In this document: piece after piece, positions 1 to 5,783 of the stretch
Position numbering within the stretch: position 1 is the stretch's first letter
Layout: each line of letters starts with the position of its first letter
NCBI GenBank assembly: GCA_947483345.1
Contig: CANKNL010000138.1
Coordinates: 1 to 7,965, forward strand
DNA length: 7,965 nucleotides
Source of the DNA: Chitinophagaceae bacterium
GTDB lineage: Bacteria; Bacteroidota; Bacteroidia; Chitinophagales; Chitinophagaceae
Reading direction: 5' to 3'
The notes under the pieces: model-generated
What the model was told of the DNA's origin: nothing
Databases searched by the model: none
The model's input: the letters and a program-made list of their open reading frames with translations, nothing else
Translations under genes and position numbers: made by a program

Positions 1-870
1 AACCCATTGATTATAGGCACTAAACAAACCTGCCTCAATATATTGTTTGTGTAATTGAAATAATTTAAAAGGAAATTTAGTGGCATAGCCGGCATCCCAA
101 TCTAAGATAAAACCGGTTCTTATGGCTGTTAATGTTTCGGCACTAATGCCGGCAACAGCAAGCGAACTTTGTTTATTCATGGTCTTTAAAAAAGCAACGG
201 TAAATTCGTTTTTGTCTTTATTGTTTTTTTCAAGATCGGCCTCTGCAAACAATTTTTTATAACCCTCTAATAAAATATTTTTTATTTCGCTTGAATAGGC
301 ACTCCTGGGATCAATGTTAATGAATATTTCTCCATACAATAAACTCCATACCTTATCCATGGTGAAGTAATAATATTTACTGGCGTTATAATAATTGCCG
401 GCAAAGCCCGGGTCACTCTCTATTCCTTTTTCCCATTGTTTAATGGCACTGTAATCATTTTTAGTCCAGAGTACTTTACCCAGTTCATTATATAAGGGGC
501 CGCTGTTGGGTAATTTTTTAATACCTTTTCTGTAAATATTTTCACTTTCTTTGGCATCTTCCAATGCCCAGCAGGCATCACCGGCTATCTGAAAACACTG
601 GTCATCAACATCCGGCCTGTCGAATAAGGGTTTTAATACGTCTACTGCTTTTTTATAATCTTTTGAATAATAATAATTCAAGCCCAGATCCTTGGCTATC
701 TCCAGATTTGCCGGCTGTAGGGTAAGGGCCCTGTTAAGAATGAGAATGGCATTTGCATAATCGCCTTTATGCATAAAGCTTCTTGCTTGGTCGTGCATTT
801 GTTTTACATCCTGTGCAAACAAAATGCTTTGGAAACAAATGGCTATAAATAGTATGATCAGTTTTTTCAT
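1..870 (-). CDS. Exported TPR-repeat protein, C-terminus cut by window edge
   Basis: The first 290 codons are open from an ATG at 868-870 to the left edge with no stop, so the C-terminus is missing. Residues 1-19 form a signal peptide: Lys-Lys, then a hydrophobic stretch ending Leu-Phe-Ala before Gln-20. This predicts export to the periplasm or outer membrane. Four tetratricopeptide repeats follow at roughly 22-55, 56-89, 90-123 and 124-157. They show the usual pattern of a Gly/Ala-rich first helix, an Asp-Tyr turn (KGDYANAI, SKDYKKAV, KNDYSAI) and a second helix ending near Pro. After them comes a Tyr-rich segment (about 159-169) and a region beginning near 171 that I do not recognise. TPRs normally bind protein partners, but the partner and function are unknown. 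It lies 57 bases downstream of the DUF1015 gene on the same strand and may be co-transcribed with it. It is confidently a real gene; only its role is open. Confidence 0.85.
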   Translation of the reverse strand, partial: MKKLIILFIAICFQSILFAQDVKQMHDQARSFMHKGDYANAILILNRALTLQPANLEIAKDLGLNYYYSKDYKKAVDVLKPLFDRPDVDDQCFQIAGDACWALEDAKESENIYRKGIKKLPNSGPLYNELGKVLWTKNDYSAIKQWEKGIESDPGFAGNYYNASKYYYFTMDKVWSLLYGEIFINIDPRSAYSSEIKNILLEGYKKLFAEADLEKNNKDKNEFTVAFLKTMNKQSSLAVAGISAETLTAIRTGFILDWDAGYATKFPFKLFQLHKQYIEAGLFSAYNQWV

Positions 871-927
871 CAATTTAAAGATACATTGAAAACCGGGATA
901 AGTTGATCATCTCCCTGCGATTAATAA

Positions 928-2172
928 TCAGTAATCCAATTCCGGGGCGGCAATTAAATGGGTTAGTAATCCATCCCTAAGTTTGGGTTCAAACCAGGTG
1001 CTTTTGGGTGGCATAACTTGTCCACTGTCGGCTATTGCAAATAATTGCTGAATGGTAACGGGGTGCAGACTGAATGCCACAGCCATTTCACCACTATTCA
1101 CTCTTTTCTCCAATTCCTGTAACCCCCTGATGCCGCCAATAAAATCTATTCTTTTATCGGTACGCTGGTCTTTTATATTCAGTATGGGATCCAATAAATT
1201 ATTTTGAAGAATAGAGATGTCGAGGACAGCAATTGGATCTTCGGTATAACTGTTTTCATGAGCCGTTAAACAGTACCATTGGTTATTTAAGTACATGCCA
1301 ATATCATGCAGTTTTACAGGAGAAAAGGCTTTTTCTGCAGTTTTAACTGAAAAATCAATTTTCAGGGCAGCTAAAAATTCGTCCTGTTGCAATCCATTCA
1401 AATCGCAAACCACACGGTTATAATCCATAATGTATAACTGATCGGCAGGAAATAAAGTAGTCAGAAAAATATTTGCCCCTTCTGGCGCAAGGCTGCCAAG
1501 TGTTGCTCTTACTTTTGCCGCAGAAGCAGCACGGTGATGGCCATCGGCAATATAAGTGCAGGGTACTTTTTCTTTAAAAAGTTTAGATATATTTTCAATG
1601 GTATCATCGTCATTAACGATCCAAATCGTATGCTGAATGTGGTCATCGGCAGTAAAATTATAAACGGGGCTTCTTAATTTCCATTTATCAATAACAGCAT
1701 CTAGTTCTGCCACATTACGGTATGCCAAAAAAACATTCCCGGTTTGTGCACCTGTTGTTTTAATATGAGCGATCCTGTCCTGCTCTTTTTCCGGTCGTGT
1801 AAATTCATGTTTTTTAATCAGGCCATTTTCATAATCATCAACCGAACTGCCGCAAACCAAACCAGTCTGGCTTTTGCCGTTCATTTGCAGTTCGTATATA
1901 TAATAACAGGCCTTAGTTTCTCTGAATAAAATTTTACGGCTGATAAAAGCATCCAGGTTTTCTTTGGCTTTTTCATACACGTCGGCTGCATGTATATCTA
2001 TAGTATCCGGTAAGTCGATTTCACTTTTAGTGATGTGCAAAAAACTTACATTATTGCCCTGTGCTTCTACTTTTGCTTCTTTACTGTTTAGTACATCATA
2101 GGGGCGTGATGCAAGTTGTTTGGCTATTTCTGCTGCTGGCCTTAAAGCTTTAAAGGGAGATATGGTTATCAT
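928..2172 (-). CDS. DUF1015 family protein (COG4198-type)
   Basis: This 414-residue protein has the usual length of the DUF1015 family, whose biochemical activity is not established as far as I know. Recognisable family blocks, in order, are RPYDV (23-27), the conserved HITKSEIDLP region (46-55), KKHEFTRP (120-127), the signature DGHHR (210-214) and YNRVV (251-255). There is no signal peptide or membrane segment, so it should be cytoplasmic. The start at 2172 places MITISPFKALRP at the N-terminus, which is where family members begin. The gene starts 28 bases after the serC stop on the same strand. From memory, DUF1015 genes in Bacteroidota often sit beside serC and serA, which suggests a role in serine or phosphoserine metabolism. 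The DGHHR motif resembles one in ParB/sulfiredoxin-fold free serine kinases (SerK, SbnI). That resemblance is an inference from the motif only. Confidence 0.9.
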   Translation of the reverse strand: MITISPFKALRPAAEIAKQLASRPYDVLNSKEAKVEAQGNNVSFLHITKSEIDLPDTIDIHAADVYEKAKENLDAFISRKILFRETKACYYIYELQMNGKSQTGLVCGSSVDDYENGLIKKHEFTRPEKEQDRIAHIKTTGAQTGNVFLAYRNVAELDAVIDKWKLRSPVYNFTADDHIQHTIWIVNDDDTIENISKLFKEKVPCTYIADGHHRAASAAKVRATLGSLAPEGANIFLTTLFPADQLYIMDYNRVVCDLNGLQQDEFLAALKIDFSVKTAEKAFSPVKLHDIGMYLNNQWYCLTAHENSYTEDPIAVLDISILQNNLLDPILNIKDQRTDKRIDFIGGIRGLQELEKRVNSGEMAVAFSLHPVTIQQLFAIADSGQVMPPKSTWFEPKLRDGLLTHLIAAPELDY

Positions 2173-2200
2173 GCTGTTGTTAATTAATTAAATAGTTTAT

Positions 2201-3274
2201 TTATGCATTGGTTGGTGTAAATGTTTTTATCAGCTCCGTCAATAAGTCAACACTGCTCAAGGGTAATGCATTGTATAATGATGCCCTGAAGCCGCCCACC
2301 AGGCGATGTCCCTTTATGCCAACAATGCCATGTGATTTGGTAAATTGTAAAAAAGCCTCTTCCTGCGATTTATCGGTCATCACAAAACACACATTCATTT
2401 TGCTTCTGTCGCTTTTTTTGGCAGTACCATTAAAGAGAATACTGTCATCAATGGCCGCATATAATAATGCTGCTTTTTCATGGTTTAGTTTTTCTATGGC
2501 GGCAACACCGCCTTGTGCCTTTAGCCATCTTAATGTAAGCAGGCAAACATAAACTGCAAAAACCGGAGGTGTGTTTAACATCGATCCTTCCCTGATATGG
2601 TTTCGGTAATCCATGATGGTGGGGATTTGCCGTTTTACTTTGCCTAAAATATTTTTGTTTACTACAACTAAGTTTACCCCTGCTGGTCCCATATTTTTTT
2701 GTGCGCCGGCATAAATCAGATCAAAAGCATTAAAATCAAGTACCCTGCTGAATATATCGCTGCTCATGTCGGCTACCAGGCTGTTGCTGGTTTTAGGTAT
2801 CTTCTGCCACTGGGTGCCGTAAATGGTGTTGTTGCTGGTGATGTGTAGATATTTAGCATCGTTGGGTACCGCAAAATCTGTTGGAATAAAAGTATAATTG
2901 CTTTCCTTGCTACTGCAAACAATGTCCACTTTACCAAATAAGCGGGCTTCTTTAATGGCTTTAGCGCTCCATACACCGGTATCTGTATAGGCAGATGTTT
3001 CTTTGTCGTCAAGTAAATTCATGGGTACCTGCATAAATTGCGTGGAGGCGCCGCCATGTAAAAATAATACGTCATGTTCCTCATCCAGCTGCATTAATTC
3101 TTTTACTAAAGCTCTGGCTTCGTCCATTACATCCTGAAAGATATGGGTACGGTGGCCAATTTCTAAAATAGATAAACCTGTATCATTAAAATTAAGGACG
3201 GCCTTTGCGGCTTCTTCAAAAACAGTTTTTGGTAAAATAGACGGACCTGCATTAAAATTATGAATGGCTGTCAT
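2201..3274 (-). CDS. serC: Phosphoserine aminotransferase (3-phosphoserine/phosphohydroxythreonine transaminase)
   Basis: This is a PLP-dependent class V aminotransferase. It converts 3-phosphohydroxypyruvate and glutamate to O-phosphoserine and 2-oxoglutarate, the second step of serine synthesis, and family members also serve pyridoxal phosphate synthesis. The N-terminal FNAGPSILP (7-15), EIGHRTHIF (38-46), HGGASTQF (73-80), HITSNNTIYGTQ (144-155), DMSSDIFSR (169-177) and AGAQKNMGPAG (189-199) are all family signatures. Lys-193 is the expected Schiff-base lysine. I chose the ATG at 3272-3274, giving 357 residues, because the family begins at this point. The frame stays open 35 codons further upstream, but that extension resembles nothing and would run into the preceding gene. 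It lies 62 bases after the phospholipase/nuclease gene and 28 bases before DUF1015. serA, often its neighbour, is not in this window. Confidence 0.96.
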   Translation of the reverse strand: MTAIHNFNAGPSILPKTVFEEAAKAVLNFNDTGLSILEIGHRTHIFQDVMDEARALVKELMQLDEEHDVLFLHGGASTQFMQVPMNLLDDKETSAYTDTGVWSAKAIKEARLFGKVDIVCSSKESNYTFIPTDFAVPNDAKYLHITSNNTIYGTQWQKIPKTSNSLVADMSSDIFSRVLDFNAFDLIYAGAQKNMGPAGVNLVVVNKNILGKVKRQIPTIMDYRNHIREGSMLNTPPVFAVYVCLLTLRWLKAQGGVAAIEKLNHEKAALLYAAIDDSILFNGTAKKSDRSKMNVCFVMTDKSQEEAFLQFTKSHGIVGIKGHRLVGGFRASLYNALPLSSVDLLTELIKTFTPTNA

Positions 3275-3306
3275 GCTGATTAATTGATAATTAATTTTTG
3301 TGGATG

Positions 3307-3314
3307 CAAAAATA
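3307..3314 (-). promoter_or_regulatory. Possible -7 promoter box for serC
   Basis: On the minus strand this reads TATTTTTG, an exact match to the Bacteroidota -7 consensus TAnnTTTG. It lies 32 bases before the serC ATG and would give a leader of roughly 25-30 bases. I see no TTTG -33 element at the right distance, so it may be weak or a chance match in AT-rich DNA. If real, serC-DUF1015 can be expressed separately from the upstream gene. Confidence 0.35.
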
Positions 3315-3336
3315 CCCAAATCAAACCAATCGGCCT

Positions 3337-4317
3337 TTATTGTTCTTGCCGGCCAATCATTGTTGTGCCGGAACGCCATTGTTTATTAAGGTTTTCGAAA
3401 TCTTTTCTGTCGGCCTCAGAAATTTGTTGTTTAACCAGTTCTTTTAAATCGGGTTCGCCTGCATTAACCCAGGCGGTATACCAAAAAGAGGCAATGGCAT
3501 AAATAGACTGGCGCATACGGCGTTCAATCATGCCATCTAATTTTTTATTGTAGGCTATAGTAAATGCAGTCGAGTATTGCCGGATCGTTTTGCCATTACG
3601 CCATTCAAAGGCATATTTTTGATCATCAGTAAACTGAAGGCTAAGTTCCCGTTCATAAGTTAAAACGGTATCGGCGGCTTGCGCACTTTCCAATACCCTG
3701 TTCCAGATAAAATCCCCGGGATTTTGTATATATTCAGCTTTACCAATAAAAAAATTAAATTCTTTTTCTGCCAGTAGTTCTGGCACACGGCTTTCCCAAA
3801 AACCATGAATGCCTTTTTGATTGGTAAATTGGCCATTGTGATTACTGCTGGCATGTAGTGGTACATGCGCATCGGCAATATAATGACCTATTTCTGCACC
3901 CGTTTTCATAAGCTGGCTAAAGTTTTTTGCTTTGAAAGCATCTGTTAAGCGGTATAACATGGTTTGTATATGCCAGGGTACAATACCATGTTGTTGTAAT
4001 GAGTCTTTTCCAAATTTAGCAACCGCATCACGCCAATTTCGGGGCAAAGCGGCATAGGGGTATGCGCCATAATGGTCCATATCAATATAATGTCGGGGCC
4101 CTTCATCCGGAACGGCATATCTTCTTTTATCTGGATCAATGGCATGTTCGCTTAAGAAGCTGATATGGGGTTTAAATAAAACCAGCATTTGAGGGGGTAA
4201 TAAAAAAACAGCGTAATAATTTATTTTCTGATGGGCATAAAAACCCCAGCAGTACACTGTATAATGGGATGACAGAAAAATAAGACAAAGCGAAAAAAAT
4301 CGAATAGCTTTTTTCAT
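3337..4317 (-). CDS. Exported zinc-dependent phospholipase C / S1-P1 nuclease-fold protein
   Basis: This 326-residue exported protein belongs to the trinuclear-zinc fold shared by bacterial phospholipase C and S1/P1 nucleases. Residues 1-23 are a signal peptide, with cleavage predicted between Cys-23 and Trp-24. In this fold the free N-terminal Trp of the mature protein is itself a zinc ligand. Mapped on the Bacillus cereus enzyme, the remaining ligands appear in order: His-29, Asp-79 (or Asp-81), His-116, His-145, Asp-149, His-155, His-171 and Glu-175. The HxxxD, D-to-H (+6) and HxxxE spacings all match. Active phosphodiesterase chemistry is therefore likely, but the sequence does not decide between phospholipid and nucleic acid as substrate. 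The start at 4317 is chosen because it opens directly into the signal peptide; a start at 4401 would overlap the DUF502 gene and bury the signal. The gene lies 40 bases after DUF502 and 62 before serC. Confidence 0.88.
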   Translation of the reverse strand: MKKAIRFFSLCLIFLSSHYTVYCWGFYAHQKINYYAVFLLPPQMLVLFKPHISFLSEHAIDPDKRRYAVPDEGPRHYIDMDHYGAYPYAALPRNWRDAVAKFGKDSLQQHGIVPWHIQTMLYRLTDAFKAKNFSQLMKTGAEIGHYIADAHVPLHASSNHNGQFTNQKGIHGFWESRVPELLAEKEFNFFIGKAEYIQNPGDFIWNRVLESAQAADTVLTYERELSLQFTDDQKYAFEWRNGKTIRQYSTAFTIAYNKKLDGMIERRMRQSIYAIASFWYTAWVNAGEPDLKELVKQQISEADRKDFENLNKQWRSGTTMIGRQEQ

Positions 4318-4328
4318 GGGTAACAAAT

Positions 4329-4352
4329 TAAGCCAATTAAATATACGGCTTA
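4329..4352 (-). other. Weak stem-loop between DUF502 and the phospholipase/nuclease gene
   Basis: The 40-base gap contains a 6-bp inverted repeat, TAAGCC (4329-4334) and GGCTTA (4347-4352), with a 12-base loop. It follows the DUF502 stop by 5 bases on the transcribed strand, but no clean run of T follows it. It could attenuate or process the transcript between the two genes, or be chance. It is not strong enough to call a terminator. Confidence 0.3.
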
Positions 4353-4357
4353 TTTTG

Positions 4358-4978
4358 TTATTTATTTTTTGTTTCATCCTCATCAATATCAGTAACACCA
4401 CCGCTTACAGCAAATTTCATAGTTTGCGAAGCACTGATATTGCTGATCAGTTTTATCCTGTTTTTGGGAATAACATAAACGTTTCCTGCTATAGAATAGG
4501 CCATGGGCACATACACTGTTACGTATTCAGTTAATCCAAAATCCTGCATATCAGCCCGGGTAATAAATCCAAAACGCCAAACATCATTGTCGTCAATATT
4601 GGCCAGTACATGTTTTGTGAATTTTTTATTCTCGCCGGCAAAAGCTTCAAAAAAATCACGCGTGGTAGCATAAATATGTTTGATGCCAGGTGTTTTTTCA
4701 AGCAACTTATCAAAAAAGCTAACAATGCGACTTGTTATAAAAAAGGAGCTGACATAACCAATGATAATTAAAAAGCCAATGATGATTAAAAAGCCTATTC
4801 CATAATTTCTTACCTGAACAAAGCCTCTGGCATCAATGTAAGTAAAAATAGGAATCAGGCTATCAATAGATGACACCGCCCAGTATAAAAAATAAGCAGT
4901 AATGGTTACCGGTCCTAAAATGAGTAAGCCCTGAAGAAAATACTGAAGCAGTTTTTTATAGTTAAATGTCTTGATCAT
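4358..4978 (-). CDS. DUF502 family inner-membrane protein
   Basis: This 206-residue membrane protein shows the DUF502 layout. A short basic N-terminus is followed by a first transmembrane helix at about 13-35, a short loop containing Asp/Arg/Gly (39-52), and a second helix at about 60-82. A soluble C-terminal domain follows, with conserved PGIKHIY (97-103), the TRDFFEAF segment (106-113) and, later, VYVPMAY...VYVIPKNRI. The molecular function of DUF502 proteins is unknown. The ATG at 4976-4978 is chosen over an in-frame TTG at 4994-4996 because a good -7 promoter box ends at 4998, so the TTG would lie at or before the transcript start. It is the first gene of the leftward block. The second helix contains an exact six-residue repeat (FLIIIG twice), encoded by an 18-base tandem duplication. 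Confidence 0.87.
   Translation of the reverse strand: MIKTFNYKKLLQYFLQGLLILGPVTITAYFLYWAVSSIDSLIPIFTYIDARGFVQVRNYGIGFLIIIGFLIIIGYVSSFFITSRIVSFFDKLLEKTPGIKHIYATTRDFFEAFAGENKKFTKHVLANIDDNDVWRFGFITRADMQDFGLTEYVTVYVPMAYSIAGNVYVIPKNRIKLISNISASQTMKFAVSGGVTDIDEDETKNK
4758..4793 (-). repeat. 18-base imperfect tandem duplication inside the DUF502 gene
   Basis: Two adjacent 18-base units, 4758-4775 and 4776-4793, differ at a single position (A at 4766 versus G at 4784). The repeat is in frame and encodes FLIIIG-FLIIIG at residues 63-74, within the second transmembrane helix. It could be a recent duplication or selection for a regular glycine-spaced helix; the sequence alone does not say. Confidence 0.85.
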
Positions 4979-4997
4979 AATCTGTTGTTTAAGCAAA

Positions 4998-5030
4998 CAA
5001 AGATAATTGTTTAAAAAGGGTTAAATCAAA
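4998..5030 (-). promoter_or_regulatory. Promoter of the leftward block (DUF502)
   Basis: On the minus strand, TTTG (5027-5030) is followed after 21 bases by TATCTTTG (4998-5005), an exact match to the Bacteroidota -7 consensus TAnnTTTG. The predicted transcript start near 4991-4994 leaves a leader of about 13-16 bases before the ATG at 4978. This supports that ATG over the TTG at 4996. Confidence 0.6.
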
Positions 5031-5038
5031 GCCCTTTT
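5014..5038. promoter_or_regulatory. Inverted repeat over the DUF502 promoter -33 region
   Basis: The arms AAAAGGG (5014-5020) and CCCTTTT (5032-5038) are perfect 7-bp complements around an 11-base centre, which contains the -33 element of the leftward promoter. It could be an operator for an unknown regulator. Its arms differ from the palindrome at 5094-5121, so the same TetR protein is unlikely to read both. In AT-rich DNA a 7-bp dyad may also be chance. Confidence 0.35.
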
Positions 5039-5093
5039 ATCAGCTCTATAAACCGCTTATTTAAAAACGGGTCTAAAAAATAAAAAAACCGAT

Positions 5094-5121
5094 GGAAACT
5101 TTGGTTACATTAAAAGTTTCC
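5094..5121. promoter_or_regulatory. Probable TetR operator (9+10+9 palindrome)
   Basis: The arms GGAAACTTT (5094-5102) and AAAGTTTCC (5113-5121) are perfect inverted repeats separated by 10 bases. The 28-base site covers the -33 element and nearly the whole spacer of the tetR promoter and ends two bases before the -7 box. Bound protein would block RNA polymerase. Its length and position fit an autorepressing TetR-family dimer pair, but the match of this protein to this site is inferred from position. Confidence 0.65.
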
Positions 5122-5130
5122 TTAGTTTTG
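5100..5130 (+). promoter_or_regulatory. Promoter of the tetR-tolC-adaptor operon
   Basis: TTTG (5100-5103), 19 bases, then TAGTTTTG (5123-5130) matches the Bacteroidota consensus TTTG-N(17-23)-TAnnTTTG. Transcription should begin about 4-8 bases after the -7 box, near 5134-5138. This is almost on the tetR ATG at 5140, so the message is leaderless or nearly so. The location also rules out the longer reading frame starting at 5092 as the translated form. Confidence 0.68.
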
Positions 5131-5139
5131 TGCCCGATT

Positions 5140-5781
5140 ATGACAGAGGTAGAAACAAAACAGCGGATACAGAAAGGGGCTCACGACCTGGTGATGCAAT
5201 ACGGCATACGGAGCGTAAGTATGGATGATATTGCCACAAACCTGGGCATGAGTAAAAAAACCATTTACCATTATTTTAAAGATAAGGATGAACTGATTGA
5301 AGCTGTTGTTGATGAAGTAATTGCTACAAATCAATGCGCCTGTAATGCCGATATCAGCAGATCTGAAAATGCGGTACATGAAATTTTTCTGGTCATGGAT
5401 ATGATGGCAGAAATGTTTAAAACCATAAACCCGTCAATACTGCATGATATGCAGAAATACCATCCCGATGCATTCCGGAAATTCATGAAACACAAAAATG
5501 AATTCCTGTTTAATGTATGTACACAAAATCTGCTGCGGGGCGTAAAAGAAGACTTGTACAGGCCCGAAATGTCGGTGGATATTTTATGCCGATATAGGGT
5601 AGAAACAATGTTCATCCCGTTCAATCCCGAATTTCAACAAAGTTTAAAACACAGTCTGGCTAAAATTGAAGATGAAATTTTGATTCATTTCCTTTTTGGA
5701 CTGGTCACATTGAAAGGCTATAAGCTGATCATTAAGTACAGGGAACAGAAGACGAAATTATTGACCAATAATAAAAAATAA
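5140..5781 (+). CDS. TetR-family transcriptional regulator
   Basis: This 213-residue protein has a typical TetR length. The N-terminal DNA-binding domain spans about 4-56. Its helix-turn-helix is clear: SMDDIATNLGMSKKTIYHYF (27-46), followed by KDKDEL (47-52). The rest is the variable ligand-binding and dimer domain, with no recognisable ligand signature. The ATG at 5140 is chosen because the protein then begins a few residues before the first helix, and because the promoter ends at 5130. The frame is open to an ATG at 5092, but that lies upstream of the promoter boxes. The gene is first in the efflux operon and ends 2 bases before tolC, implying tight co-expression. A palindrome over its promoter suggests that it represses itself and the efflux genes until an inducer, perhaps a pump substrate, binds. 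Confidence 0.93.
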   Translation: MTEVETKQRIQKGAHDLVMQYGIRSVSMDDIATNLGMSKKTIYHYFKDKDELIEAVVDEVIATNQCACNADISRSENAVHEIFLVMDMMAEMFKTINPSILHDMQKYHPDAFRKFMKHKNEFLFNVCTQNLLRGVKEDLYRPEMSVDILCRYRVETMFIPFNPEFQQSLKHSLAKIEDEILIHFLFGLVTLKGYKLIIKYREQKTKLLTNNKK

Positions 5782-5783
5782 TA

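Noticed and set aside
876..883. TATCTTTA on the minus strand just before the TPR gene, a near match to the -7 consensus.
   Set aside because: The final G is missing, there is no -33 element at a suitable distance, and it would leave essentially no leader; not strong enough to annotate.
3282..3296. AT-only dyad TTAATT-GAT-AATTAA in the serC leader region.
   Set aside because: Short, pure A/T except for one base and expected by chance in this composition; no sign of a regulator or terminator.
3275..3379. A 35-codon N-terminal extension of serC to an upstream ATG at 3379.
   Set aside because: The extension overlaps the end of the preceding gene, spans the likely serC promoter box and resembles no SerC N-terminus; the family starts at the ATG at 3274.
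4318..4401. An upstream start at 4401 for the phospholipase/nuclease gene.
   Set aside because: It would overlap the DUF502 coding region and place 28 residues ahead of a good signal peptide.
5092..5139. An upstream ATG at 5092 for the TetR gene.
   Set aside because: It lies inside the operator/promoter, upstream of the -7 box, so it would not be on the transcript; the added residues are not TetR-like.
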